43,557 nt of DNA from Caballeronia temeraria (GTDB lineage: Bacteria; Pseudomonadota; Gammaproteobacteria; Burkholderiales; Burkholderiaceae), in assembly GCF_001544795.2 (NCBI RefSeq), contig NZ_FCOI02000048.1, forward strand, positions 1-43,557, written 5' to 3'. Positions 25,308 to 34,933 of this stretch are shown here, in pieces. The position numbers and the translations under genes are program-made. The notes under the pieces are model-generated. The model was given only the letters and a program-made list of their open reading frames with translations. It was not told where the DNA came from and searched no databases. Numbering within the stretch: position 1 is the first letter of the stretch; each line of letters begins with the position of its first letter.

Positions 25308-26225
25308 ATGGCGAGAACATACACAAACGAACGCGTACCTGGACGGAGCCCCGTGCCGCTACCCGTGCTCGAAGCGGCAATGGTGCTCACCTGGAGTTCC
25401 GGCTCCATCGGGATGCGATTCTCGGCGGACTATGCACCGGTCTATCTGGTCACGTTATGGCGATTCGTCGCGCTTTCCATCGGCTTGTTTCCGTTCGTGG
25501 CGCGAGAGATCCGGCATACGCCCCAGCCTGTTCTGATCCGGCAAACATGCATCGGGGCGTTGGCGATGGCCGGCTATCTCGCGGGCGTCGCGGGTGGCGT
25601 TCAGCGTGGCGTGCCCGCCGGTCTCGCGGCCCTCATCGCCGACTTGTTGCCTATCGGCGTGGTGCTAATTTCCAGTTGTCTCTTTCGCCAGCGCAACCCG
25701 GCTATCGTGTGGGCCGGATTAGGACTCGGTCTTGTCGGGACGCTGATCGTCTGTCGAGATGCCCTTTCTCTCGGCGGCGCGCCCGTGTGGACCTATGGAC
25801 TGCCGGTCGCGGGAATGCTATCGCTCGCGGCGGGCACCGTCTGGCAGCAACGCTCTTCGCACTGCGGCACCTTGAGTCCGCTGAGCATGCTGTGGCTGCA
25901 GAGCCTCGTATCGTGCCCGATCTTCTTCGCATTGCAAGCGTCTCAAGGCTGCATCGCACCGATCCTGTCCGCCGGATTCGCGGCGAGCATCGCGTGGAGC
26001 GTCATTTTCGCGACGCTCGGCGGATGCGGTCTGTACTGGGCGTGTCTGCGGCGGTCCTCGTCAGCTCGCGTGACGAGCGTGCTGTTCCTCAGTCCGCCCG
26101 TCACGCTGGTCTGGGCATGGGCAATGTTCCGCGAGCCGCTATCGTGGCTGATGGCCCTCGGCACGGCGATATCCGGCGCGGGAATACTTCTCGTCATCAA
26201 TCGCATCGGCGGAGAAGGCGGTTAG
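25308..26225 (+). CDS. EamA/DMT-family transporter
   Basis: Inner-membrane protein of 305 residues with about ten hydrophobic segments arranged as two EamA repeats: the first begins LPVLEAAMVLTWSSGSIGMR, with GVPAGLAALIADLLPIGVVL; the second ends SSSARVTSVLFLSPPVTLVW and MFREPLSWLMALGTAISGAG. DMT proteins of this kind export amino acids or other metabolites. The start is not supported by a strong ribosome site; later in-frame starts such as 25380 (MVLTWSSG) are possible. It is probably under the divergent LysR gene. Confidence 0.88.
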   Translation: MARTYTNERVPGRSPVPLPVLEAAMVLTWSSGSIGMRFSADYAPVYLVTLWRFVALSIGLFPFVAREIRHTPQPVLIRQTCIGALAMAGYLAGVAGGVQRGVPAGLAALIADLLPIGVVLISSCLFRQRNPAIVWAGLGLGLVGTLIVCRDALSLGGAPVWTYGLPVAGMLSLAAGTVWQQRSSHCGTLSPLSMLWLQSLVSCPIFFALQASQGCIAPILSAGFAASIAWSVIFATLGGCGLYWACLRRSSSARVTSVLFLSPPVTLVWAWAMFREPLSWLMALGTAISGAGILLVINRIGGEGG

Positions 26226-26475
26226 CGCGGAATCCCAGGAAGATTGGGCCGAACGGCGAGCCCGACGCGTAGTTGTCGAAGCTGCGGTCCGATCTGCCAC
26301 TCGCAAACAAACCGAACGTACGTAAAGCACGGATGATTTCGACCAGCGGAGCTCGCGGGTTTGCTTGCTTATCTCGAACTGCCAATAACTGTTAGGCGGC
26401 ACTTCTCCGACTGCCGGTGTGGCAATCCAGAACCGCGTCCATTCGATGGCGGTCAATACTACCAAGCGAGATACC
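26226..26475. other. Intergenic region
   Basis: No supported gene or structure seen in these 250 bases between the EamA gene and the histidine kinase pseudogene. Confidence 0.5.
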
Positions 26476-28494
26476 ATGGATCTGCCTGCATGGCTGTGCA
26501 GCGAAACTAGCGCGCAACATATCGGCGACGTCGATTGGGCCCAGACGCAACTGGGTGAAATTCAAAAATGGGACCGCTGCCTGCAAGCGTCCTTAATGGC
26601 CTGTTTCGGTTGTTCATTTCCGGCCTGCGTGCTTTGGGACCAGACTCGCTATTTCTGCCCAACAAAGCGCTTTACGACCGCCTTGAGCGAAACGGGCCGG
26701 CGTGCATCGGCCAGCCGTGTCCCGATCTCCGGGGCGCCGCACGGGATTCCGTTCATTCTGCGCTGGCCGAGGTCATCACACAGTGCCGACAGGTGCGCTG
26801 CACCGATGTTCAGCTTGCGGTGGAGCACGGCGTTGAGACACGCGACGAACATGTCGCGCTATTGCTTAGCCCGGTTTGCAGCGGTGATGGCGGGGCGGGC
26901 GGAGTGCTTTGCATGCTGATTGAAACCACTGATATCACCTTGGCGCGACAGCATGCAACGCGTGAGCTCAATGCTATCGAGTTAGCGCGACGCATCGACG
27001 AGGAGCGCCTGCAGACTATTATCGATCGATTGCCAGCCGGTGTTGGCCTGACCGACGCGGCCGGTCCATGGACGCTAGCCAACGCATCAATGCGCCAATA
27101 TACCGACAGCGGTTCCTTCAACGCTCCCGGAGCGTAGTCGCCTTTGGCATGAATGGGATGCCCATGGAAGTCCAATTCCGATTCATGATTGGCCGGGCGC
27201 ACGTGCCCTGCGTGGCGAAACAGTGATGCCAGGCCAAGAAATGCTTTACACCGGCGTGCTTGGGCGTCGGATTTGGATGCGCGTTAGCGTAGCGCCTCTG
27301 TACGACGCTTCCGGAAGCCTTCTCGGCACCTGTTCGATAGTACAGGACATAACCGACCTCAAAGATGCCGAGCAAGCGCTGAAGGAAGAAGGTCATCGCA
27401 AGAACGAGTTCCTTGCCGTGCTCGCCCACGAGCTTTGAGACCCGTTGTCCCCCATACGAAACGGTCTAAACATACTCAGCCATGCTTGTGACGTGGAAAC
27501 GCTTGCGCGCGTCCGCCAGATGCTCGACCCCCAGGTCTCGCATGTAGTGCGGCTCGTCGACGATCTACTTGAAGTATCACGCATCACGAGCGGCAAGATT
27601 GAACTACGCAGAGAAAGTCTTGATCTATCCAATATCCTAACCAATGCCATCGAAACGAGCCGCCCGGTCATTGATGGGGGACAGCACCAGCTCACCGCTA
27701 ACTTTCCTTCGGAAAAGCTAACAATTTTCGGCGACCCCGTCCGACTTACACAGTCATTCGCAAATTTACTCAATAACGCTGCCAAGTACACGAATCGGGG
27801 CGACCACATAGAGCTTACTGCTACCCGTGAGGAAACGCATGCTGTCGATACGGTGCACGATAACGGCATCGGAATTTCCCCGGAAATGCTGCCAAGCATC
27901 TTCGAGATGTTCCGTCAGGTCGAGGATGTTCGTCATCGCGCACAAGGTGGATTGGGCATCGGATTGACGCTTGTCCAAAGCCTTATCCGAATGCATGGCG
28001 GCAGTGTTGCAGCATTCAGCGATGGAGCAGGTCGCGGTAGCGAATTTACGGTCCGGCTACCGCTTAGCAATGCGAACGCGGACCCGGGGACAACCGCCAC
28101 GGACGACGCCCCGTCTCGGCATCCTCTCCTCGCCGGCAGGAAGATCCTCGTCGTCGACGATAACGTCGATGCGGCAGAAAGCCTTGCCATTCTCCTTGCT
28201 ATGATGGGTGCTGAAACCAGGACGGCGCAAGATGGACCAGAAGCGCTGCAAGGGTTGGAAACCTTGCAAGCAGACGCGATATTGATGGATATCAGCATGC
28301 CGACAATGAATGGCTACGAACTCGCGCGGCATATTCGCGCCGCGAATACCTTCTTCCCGACGATAATTGCTATCACCGGCTGGGGGCAGGAAGATGACCT
28401 TCGCAGATCCCGAGAAGCAGAGATTGATGCCCACCTTGTAAAGCCAGTTGATATCGACCTGCTGCTTAAAGCCCTGGAACGGCGCGGGACTTAA
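26476..28494 (+). pseudogene. Hybrid sensor histidine kinase pseudogene (PAS-HisKA-HATPase-receiver)
   Basis: Pieces of one large hybrid kinase lie in order. The N-terminal PAS-like domain reads DWAQTQLGEIQKWDRCLQAS, then VLWGPDSLFLPNKALYDRL if one G is restored in GGG at 26636-26638. A second shift near 27120-27135 returns the frame to a PAS domain (RLWHEWDAHG, GARALRGETVMPGQEMLYTG). The H-box reads LAVLAHEL, TGA (27436-27438), DPLSPIRNGL: a C-to-T change of the expected CGA arginine would give this stop just after the phosphorylated His. Beyond it DPVRLTQSFANLLNNAAKYT, DNGIGISPEML and a receiver domain (LVVDDN, LMDISMP, LVKP) are intact. Two opposite frameshifts plus a stop make function unlikely unless the bases are sequencing errors. 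Confidence 0.88.
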
Positions 28495-28920
28495 CTGGAC
28501 CTAAGCCGACGAGCGCAGACGTAGGCAGCATGTTCCGCCGCGGACGCCGCCGAAAATAGCACGGGAACCGAATACTGGACGCTTGTCTGCGATCGCTTCG
28601 AGGATGGAAAGACCCGGAACAGCCGCACAGTGCTCCTCCAACCATCTCGATACTCGTCCGTTCGACACTCAACAACCCTTTTAGTCAATTTCCACACCTA
28701 ATTAATTGTCTCATAAAAAAGAATCGAACATCGACAGAGGCGAGACAGGATGCCTGGGAGAAAGCGTTCAAACCATGCAAAAAAAACGCCGCCACGTACG
28801 CCAGCAAAGAGAGCAGATATTAAAGTAGTAATGCATACCGCGGGAACAAGCGTCGATTCGTACCCCGAGTTGATGAATGCTTCCGCGTCCCCAAGCCAGG
28901 TGTTCTGTTTGTAGGCTGAG
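28495..28920. other. Non-coding stretch
   Basis: No gene supported in these 426 bases. Two short A-runs (about 28714 and 28779) and AT-rich DNA from 28680 to 28800 stand out; I could not assign them. Confidence 0.4.
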
Positions 28921-29120
28921 ATGACACCGGCCGAGGAAAGCGGGCCGGCGGCGATCGTTGCAGAAGCGCGATGTGTGGCGGGCGATGCACCCGTCTATCT
29001 TTCGCTTGATGTCGATGCTCTCGATCCCGTCTTCACGCCCGGCACCGGAGCGCCGGAATTCGGCGGATTGACGACGCGCGAGACGCTTGCGTTGCTGCGC
29101 GGATCGTCGCCCCCCCGGCT
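28921..29120 (+). pseudogene. Fragment of an agmatinase/arginase-family gene
   Basis: The frame reads GPAAIVAEARCVAGDAPVYL then SLDVDALDPVFTPGTGAPEF and GGLTTRETLALLRG, the C-terminal metal-binding part of agmatinase/ureohydrolase proteins; the SLDVDALDP acids bind manganese. Nothing upstream matches the N-terminal two-thirds, and the end degenerates after LLRG. A stop codon (TAG, 28914-28916) lies just upstream in frame. This is a relic. Confidence 0.75.
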
Positions 29121-29141
29121 CCAGCGCATAGCCACGCCCGC

Positions 29142-29729
29142 TCACATCCGAAAGCGGTCTCGCGTTGTCACGTAATCGCTCGCGCCGAAGCGGCCTACCG
29201 GAAAGTAATGCTCGAGACGGACGCGCCACGTACCGATATCGATGAGGTCATCACGCGCGTGCAGCATCAGCACGCGGCCGATAAAGATGTGGCGGCTCGC
29301 CGTCTCGAGCGTCTCCCACAGCGCGCACTCGAACGCGACGGGCGCCTCGGCAATGCGCGGCGGCATCACACGCGTCGAAGCAAGCGTCCTCAAACCCACC
29401 TGGTCGAGTTCCGACACGTCCGCCGCGAAACGTTCGCCACAGCGATGCATCTGCCGCGCGATAGCTTCATCGGCGATATGCACGACGAACTCCTTCTCAC
29501 GCGGGATGTTCACTGCGGTGTCCTTCAACGTGCCGTCTGCCAGCCGGTTGATGCTGATCATGACGATGGGCGGCTCTTCGCCCAGCATGTTGAACATCGA
29601 GAACGGCGCAGCGTTCACGGTGCCGTCCACGCCAAGCGTGGTGACGAGCGCAATGGGCCGCGGCACGATGAGGCTCGCCATCAGCTTGTAACGCTGGTAC
29701 TCGGTAATCGCTTCGAAATCGATTTCCAT
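29142..29729 (-). CDS. Flavin reductase-like (FMN-binding split barrel) protein
   Basis: Product of 195 residues of the flavin reductase-like/DIM6-NTAB family, which bind FMN and reduce flavin with NAD(P)H or are of unknown activity. Seen: YKLMASLIVPRPIALVTTLG, then VNAAPFSMFNMLGEEPPIVM, NIPREKEFVVHIADEAIARQ, and VAFECALWETLE with a C-terminal IGRVLMLHARDDLID. The ATG at 29729 lies one base after the stop of the GntR gene and has GGAG in front. Third and last gene of the deacetylase-GntR-reductase operon. Confidence 0.88.
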   Translation of the reverse strand: MEIDFEAITEYQRYKLMASLIVPRPIALVTTLGVDGTVNAAPFSMFNMLGEEPPIVMISINRLADGTLKDTAVNIPREKEFVVHIADEAIARQMHRCGERFAADVSELDQVGLRTLASTRVMPPRIAEAPVAFECALWETLETASRHIFIGRVLMLHARDDLIDIGTWRVRLEHYFPVGRFGASDYVTTRDRFRM

Positions 29730-29730
29730 G

Positions 29731-30435
29731 TCACTCCATTGCAGTTCGTTGCGCGGGTTCGATTCCGAGCAGATGCGCGAGCCCATTGGCGCCCGGCATG
29801 CGCGATGTCTCGATTCGAGCCTCCAGGCTATGCAGATGCGTCATCATGTGCGCAATAGCGCCCGCGGCATCGCGCGCCTCGATACTATCGAGGATAACAG
29901 TGTGCTCCTCGTGCTCGCATGGCGCATTGCCGACCGGTTCGTAAGCGCCGACGATCAGCGAGCAGCGAGAGATAAGTTCGCTGAGATAGTGTTCGAGAAT
30001 CGCATTGCGCGCGAGTGCCGCTATACGCAGATGAAAGGCGCTCGCAAGCCGCGCCCACGACGGCTGATCGAAGCGATGCATCGCCTGGTGCTCTTGGTCG
30101 AGCTGTTCGCGCAACGCGGCGATATCGGCCGCGCTCGCGCGCTCGGACGCGAGTTCGACGAGCGCGCGCTCGACCGCGCGACGCGCCTCGAAGGTCGTGC
30201 GCGTCTCTTCGCGGGTCGGCTGCGCGATCACGGCGCCCTTGTTCGGACGCAGCATGACGATGCCGTCGTACGCGAGCTTTTCGAGCGCGCGCCGCACGAC
30301 CGCGCGACTCACTCCGAAAACCGCGCATAGCTCGGGCTCCGGCAGTTTCGTGCCGGGCGTAAGCCTGCGATTGAGCACGCCTTCGAAGATCGACCGATAG
30401 ATGCGCGCGTCCGCGCTCTCCTTCGCGCTGCTCAT
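29731..30435 (-). CDS. GntR-family regulator (FCD type)
   Basis: Regulator of 234 residues with a winged-helix domain (RIYRSIFEGVLNRRLTPGTK, LCAVFGVSRAVVRRALEKLA, MLRPNKGAVIAQP) and an FCD domain (TFEARRAVERALVELASE, SAFHLRIAALARNAILEHYL, HEEHTVILDSIEARD). The start ATG at 30435 overlaps the deacetylase stop as ATGA, so the two are coupled; the larger open frame upstream is a shadow. It likely controls its own operon and the divergent ABC importer. Confidence 0.92.
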   Translation of the reverse strand: MSSAKESADARIYRSIFEGVLNRRLTPGTKLPEPELCAVFGVSRAVVRRALEKLAYDGIVMLRPNKGAVIAQPTREETRTTFEARRAVERALVELASERASAADIAALREQLDQEHQAMHRFDQPSWARLASAFHLRIAALARNAILEHYLSELISRCSLIVGAYEPVGNAPCEHEEHTVILDSIEARDAAGAIAHMMTHLHSLEARIETSRMPGANGLAHLLGIEPAQRTAME

Positions 30436-31349
30436 GCGGCCTGCGCCGACACCGGCACGGCTTCGTCGGCATGACGCGCGATTGCGCCGGGCGTCGTCAG
30501 CCAGATGTTTTCGCGCGCCGCCGCGATATGCGCGAGTGCGCGCCGCAAATGCCGCAACCGGTATGGCTGCCCGACGATATACGGATGCAGCGCAATGCCC
30601 ATCACGAGCGCCTCCGGCGCGCGCGCGCGCAGCGTCTGTTCGAGCATTTCGTCGAATTGATCGATGATCATGTCCGCGAAATCGCGCATGTCCATGTGAC
30701 GCGCCATGATCATCGGGAGGTCGTTCAATTCCTGCGGATAGGGAATCGACCAAAGCGGGCCGCTACGCGTGTTCATTCGCACGGGCCGGTCGTCGTGACA
30801 CCAGTTAAGCGTGTAACGAAAGCCCGTCTCCGCGAGAAGGTCCGGCGTGCGATGCGATTCGGAGATCCACGGCGAGAGCCATCCCGAAGGCGCAGCGCCG
30901 GAACCTTCGAGGATGCGCGAGCGGCAATGCACCAGTAGCGCGCGTTCGCCGTCTTCGTCGAGATCGCTCTGGCGCCGCGCGTTCGTGTGGCCGTGTCCGA
31001 TGAGTTCGTCGCCACGCGCGGCACACGCCTCGACGAGTTGGGGACAATGATCGTAGAGCGAGGTATTGATGAGCGTTCCCGCAGGCAGATTGAGTGCATC
31101 GAACAGTTCGATGCAGCGCCAGGCACCCACGCGATTGCCGTATTCGCGCCAGCTGTAATTGAGCACGTCTGGATTCGGCGATGGCGGGCCGAGCGCCGCG
31201 CCCAGTCCCTCGCCGAACGCGAAATGTTCCAGGTTGAAACCGAGATAGACCGCGAGGCTCGTGCCGTTCGGCCAGCGATAACCATCGCTTTCGTGGATCG
31301 GACGATAGTCGAAGCGTCCATGTGTCTTCAGCGGACCGAAGTCATTCAT
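30432..31349 (-). CDS. Polysaccharide deacetylase-fold hydrolase (PuuE/allantoinase-like)
   Basis: Product of 305 residues of the NodB/polysaccharide deacetylase superfamily, in the cytoplasmic subgroup that includes PuuE-type allantoinases (cyclic amide hydrolases). Seen: GTSLAVYLGFNLEHFAFGEG, YSWREYGNRVGAWRCIELFD, the metal-site block GDELIGHGHTNARRQSDLDE, and SGWLSPWISESHRTPDLLAE. There is no signal peptide. The ATG at 31349 was chosen because the open frame upstream lacks family sequence. Its genetic partners are a GntR regulator, a flavin reductase and a polyamine-type importer, so the substrate is likely an imported small N-containing compound; identity unknown. Confidence 0.85.
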   Translation of the reverse strand: MNDFGPLKTHGRFDYRPIHESDGYRWPNGTSLAVYLGFNLEHFAFGEGLGAALGPPSPNPDVLNYSWREYGNRVGAWRCIELFDALNLPAGTLINTSLYDHCPQLVEACAARGDELIGHGHTNARRQSDLDEDGERALLVHCRSRILEGSGAAPSGWLSPWISESHRTPDLLAETGFRYTLNWCHDDRPVRMNTRSGPLWSIPYPQELNDLPMIMARHMDMRDFADMIIDQFDEMLEQTLRARAPEALVMGIALHPYIVGQPYRLRHLRRALAHIAAARENIWLTTPGAIARHADEAVPVSAQAA

Positions 31350-31619
31350 TGTCGATTGTGATGAACCGGTTTGGTTAAGTGATGCCCCACGGCGAACGCG
31401 ATCCGCACCTCGATTGCACACGTAAGCCGCTTCAAGGTGCTGACGATCGAGACGCGGAATCGTGTGCAATATGCGCGCCACTTCGTCGGCACCGACTGTC
31501 AGCGCACCGCGCAGCCTTCCTGGACGCTGCCTCGAATGCCCGGCAGGGCACGAGTGGCATATGTCTTGCAATTGCTTGGCCGCTCTATTCGATCAGCTTT
31601 CTTAACAGGACAGGCCTTC
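31350..31619. promoter_or_regulatory. Divergent control region of the deacetylase and ABC importer operons
   Basis: The 270 bases between the two divergent operons should carry both promoters and a GntR site. I did not find a clear perfect palindrome. Confidence 0.35.
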
Positions 31620-32675
31620 ATGGTTCAAACGGCATCGACAGTGGTTCGAGCGAGTCCGGCCGATATTGAGCTCGTGCATGTTTCGAAGCGCTATGGCGAT
31701 GCGCCGGCCGTCGACGCGATCGATCTGCGCATCCCCGGCGGTGCGTATTGCTGCCTGCTCGGGCCCTCCGGCTGCGGCAAGACGTCGACCCTGCGCATGA
31801 TCGCGGGCCACGAGTGGGTATCCGAAGGCGATGTGCTGATTGGCGGGCGCAACGTCACGCGCGAGCGACCGGTCGCGCGCGGCACGGCCATGGTGTTCCA
31901 GAGCTACGCGCTCTTCCCGCATCTTTCGGCGCTCGACAACGTCGCGTTCAGCCTCAAGGTGCGCGGTGTAGCGAAAGAAGCGCGCAGGAAGCGTGCGGGC
32001 GAGCTGCTCGAACTCGTCGCGATGTCGTCTTACGCGAACCGCAAGCCTGCGCAGTTGTCAGGAGGACAGCAGCAGCGCGTCGCGCTTGCGCGCGCCCTGC
32101 TCAACGAGCCGCGCTGCCTGCTGCTCGACGAGCCGCTCTCTGCGCTCGATCCGTTCCTGCGCGTTCAGATGCGCGCCGAACTCAAGCGCTGGCAGAAGGA
32201 GCTCGGCATTACCTTCGTGCACGTCACGCATTCGCAGGAAGAAGCGATGGCGCTCGCGGATCTTGTCGTCGTGATGAGTCACGGTCATATCGAGCAGAGC
32301 GGCACACCTTTCGACGTATTCAATCGGCCGCGCACGGAATTCGTCGCGCGCTTTCTGGGCGGTCACAACGTGCTCGGTTCGAACGGGCGGCTTTTCACGG
32401 TGCGCGCGGATCATCTGCGCATCGCGCCGCAGGGCGTCGCGCCCGGCACGAGCGCCGGCGACAGCGGTCTTCTGCGCATCGGCGGACTCGTATGCACGGT
32501 CCGCGAAGCCGAGTATCAGGGCACGCATCTGCGCATGACGCTCGATCCGGTCGACGGTTCAGCCGAGCTCGTCTCGATGATCAGTGACGCCGACTACGAC
32601 CCGCAACGCGCCGGCCCCGGCGCGCGCGTGACGGTGTGGTGGGACGAACAGAACGCGCATCCGCTCGCCGCTTAA
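31620..32675 (+). CDS. ABC transporter ATP-binding protein (PotA-like)
   Basis: Cytoplasmic ATPase of a polyamine/opine/iron-type importer, 351 residues. Walker A GPSGCGKTS near residue 51, Q-loop MVFQSYALFPHLSALDNVAF, signature LSGGQQQRVALARALL, Walker B CLLLDEPLSALDP and the switch His in VHVTHSQEEAMALAD. A C-terminal TOBE-like regulatory domain follows (LFTVRADHLRIAPQG, VREAEYQGTHLRMTL). The start at 31620 is set by the beginning of family homology; a longer frame upstream is noise. First gene of the ABC operon. Confidence 0.93.
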   Translation: MVQTASTVVRASPADIELVHVSKRYGDAPAVDAIDLRIPGGAYCCLLGPSGCGKTSTLRMIAGHEWVSEGDVLIGGRNVTRERPVARGTAMVFQSYALFPHLSALDNVAFSLKVRGVAKEARRKRAGELLELVAMSSYANRKPAQLSGGQQQRVALARALLNEPRCLLLDEPLSALDPFLRVQMRAELKRWQKELGITFVHVTHSQEEAMALADLVVVMSHGHIEQSGTPFDVFNRPRTEFVARFLGGHNVLGSNGRLFTVRADHLRIAPQGVAPGTSAGDSGLLRIGGLVCTVREAEYQGTHLRMTLDPVDGSAELVSMISDADYDPQRAGPGARVTVWWDEQNAHPLAA

Positions 32676-32712
32676 ACCAGGGCAATCACAACTTCAATTT
32701 CGAGGAGGCTCC

Positions 32713-34002
32713 ATGAACGACGAACAAGCCAACGCACCGGACACAGACACCACGAACGCCGGTATATCACGCCGTGTTTTCATCAAAGGTGCGGTGGCGG
32801 CGGCCGGCATCGCCGGGTTTCCCTACGTGCACGCGCAGGAGAAAATCACATTGCGCTATCTCGGCACCGCGGTGAACCAGAGCGCCGATATCGCGAAGAA
32901 GTTCAAGGAAGATACGGGAATCGAGATTCAATACATTCCCGTCACGACCGACGATGTGACCAAGCGCATCATCACACAGCCGAATTCCTTCGATATCGTC
33001 GACACCGAATACTTCTCGCTCAAGAAGCTGATTCCGGCGGGCACGCTCACGGGCATGGACGCGAAGCGCATCAAGCTCGCTGACAAAATCACGCCCGTCC
33101 TGACCAAAGGCGAGGTGGACGGCAAGAAGATAGGCGATCAGGGCACCGCGCCAAAGAAGGTCATGTTTCTCAAGGGCGCGCGCTCGACCGAGTTCAGCGC
33201 GACGCCCACCGAATGGATGACGCTCATCCCCACGACGTACAACGCGGATACGCTCGGCATCCGCCCGGACCTGATCGCGCGGCCCGTGACGACATGGGCC
33301 GACCTCCTCAACCCGCAGTTCAAGGGTAAGGCGGCGCTGCTCAACATTCCGGCCATCGGCATCATGGATGCGGCCATGGCGATCGAGGCAACGGGTCAGG
33401 TGAAGTATGGCGACAAGGGGAACATGACGAAGGCGGAGATCGACCAGACGATCAAGGTGCTGATCGAAGCGAAACGCGCCGGACAGTTCCGCGCGTTCTG
33501 GCGCGACTTCAACGAGAGCGTGAACCTAATGGCCTCGGGCGAAGTGGTGATCCAGTCGATGTGGTCGCCCGCCGTCACGAAGGTCCGCACGATGGGCGTC
33601 GCGTGCAAGTTCCAGCCGCTCAAGGAAGGCTATCGCTCGTGGGCCTCAGGCTTCGGTTTTCCGCGCTCGCTGCAGGGCAAAAAGCTGGATGCGGCGTACG
33701 AATTCGTCAACTGGTTCCAGGATGGCTGGGCGGGCGCGTATCTGATGCGCCAGGGTTACTACCCCGGTGTGACCGAAACGGCCAAGTCGCACATGCAGGC
33801 CTACGAGTGGGACTACTGGATGGAAGGCAAACCCGCGGCACAGGACATCAAGGCACCCGACGGCCAGTTGCTGGAGAAGGCTGGCACCGTGCGCGACGGC
33901 GGCTCTTACAACCAGCGCATGGGCGCGATCGCCTGCTGGAACGCGGTGATGGACGAGAACATCTACATGGTCCAGAAATGGAACGAGTTCATCGCTGCAT
34001 AA
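32713..34002 (+). CDS. ABC transporter substrate-binding protein (PotD/PotF-like, Tat-type leader)
   Basis: Periplasmic binding protein of 429 residues. The leader carries a twin-arginine motif, SRRVFIKGAVAAAGIAGF, ending at VHAQ, so export through Tat is likely. The mature part fits the spermidine/putrescine-binding type: ITLRYLGTAVNQSADIAKKF, TWADLLNPQFKGKAALLNIP, ASGEVVIQSMWSPAVTKVRT and LDAAYEFVNWFQDGW. GAGGAGG precedes the ATG. Second gene of the ABC operon; the ligand is unknown. Confidence 0.93.
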   Translation: MNDEQANAPDTDTTNAGISRRVFIKGAVAAAGIAGFPYVHAQEKITLRYLGTAVNQSADIAKKFKEDTGIEIQYIPVTTDDVTKRIITQPNSFDIVDTEYFSLKKLIPAGTLTGMDAKRIKLADKITPVLTKGEVDGKKIGDQGTAPKKVMFLKGARSTEFSATPTEWMTLIPTTYNADTLGIRPDLIARPVTTWADLLNPQFKGKAALLNIPAIGIMDAAMAIEATGQVKYGDKGNMTKAEIDQTIKVLIEAKRAGQFRAFWRDFNESVNLMASGEVVIQSMWSPAVTKVRTMGVACKFQPLKEGYRSWASGFGFPRSLQGKKLDAAYEFVNWFQDGWAGAYLMRQGYYPGVTETAKSHMQAYEWDYWMEGKPAAQDIKAPDGQLLEKAGTVRDGGSYNQRMGAIACWNAVMDENIYMVQKWNEFIAA

Positions 34003-34017
34003 GGGGCGCCGCACACG

Positions 34018-34932
34018 ATGGCTTCGATCGAATATCTCCAGCAGGCGAAGCACGCTCCGGTGCGTCACCGTCGCGTGAGCGCGTGGCTGCAAGCGACGCC
34101 GCTTACATTGACCTTCCTGCTGTTCTTCATCGTGCCACTCTTGATCACGCTGATCGTGAGCTTCTGGGACTTCAACGAATATCAGATCATCCCTGCCTTC
34201 ACGCTCAAGAACTACGCGGCGATCTTCGACGGCTGCGGTTCTTTCACGGACGTCTGCGTAACCTTCAAGACCTACTGGTCGACACTCAGGTTCTGCGCGA
34301 TCGTGTGGGGCGTGACGCTCGTGCTCGGCTTCACGATCGCGTACTTTCTCGCCTTTCACATTCGAACGACCTCTATGCAGACCGTGTTGTTTCTCGTCTG
34401 CACGATTCCGTTCTGGACGTCGAACGTAATCCGCATGATCTCGTGGATTCCCCTGCTCGGGCGTAACGGACTGGTGAATCAGGCGCTAATGTCGGCGCAT
34501 CTCGTGGATCGGCCGGTCGAATGGCTCCTATACTCGAACTTTTCGGTCGTCCTCGCGTTCGTACATCTCTACACGTTCTTCATGATCGTGCCGATTTTCA
34601 ATGCGATGATGCGTATCGACCGTGCTCTGCTCGAAGCGGCGCGCGACGCCGGTGCAAGCGGCTGGCAGGTCATCCGCGACGTGGTGCTGCCGCTATCGAA
34701 GACGGGCATCGTGATCGGGTCGATCTTCGTCGTCACGATCGTGATGGGCGACTTCCTCACCGTCGGGGTGATGGGCGGACAGCAAATTGCCTCGGTGGGC
34801 AAGATCATTCAGGTGCAAACCGGGTACCTGCAGTTTCCCGCCGCGGCGGCCAACGCGATCATCCTGCTCGCAGTCGTGCTGATGATCGTATGGGCGCTGA
34901 CGCGCGTTGTCGATATCAGAAAGGAGTTGTGA
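34018..34932 (+). CDS. ABC transporter permease (PotB-like)
   Basis: Inner-membrane permease of 304 residues with about six helices. After the first helix (LTFLLFFIVPLLITLIVSFW) comes a large extracytoplasmic loop, then LVLGFTIAYFLAFHIRT and the EAA coupling motif EAARDAGASGWQVIRDVVLP, which contacts the ATPase. It starts 16 bases after the binding-protein gene. It should form the channel together with the second permease, which is frameshifted here. Confidence 0.93.
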   Translation: MASIEYLQQAKHAPVRHRRVSAWLQATPLTLTFLLFFIVPLLITLIVSFWDFNEYQIIPAFTLKNYAAIFDGCGSFTDVCVTFKTYWSTLRFCAIVWGVTLVLGFTIAYFLAFHIRTTSMQTVLFLVCTIPFWTSNVIRMISWIPLLGRNGLVNQALMSAHLVDRPVEWLLYSNFSVVLAFVHLYTFFMIVPIFNAMMRIDRALLEAARDAGASGWQVIRDVVLPLSKTGIVIGSIFVVTIVMGDFLTVGVMGGQQIASVGKIIQVQTGYLQFPAAAANAIILLAVVLMIVWALTRVVDIRKEL

Positions 34933-34933
34933 C

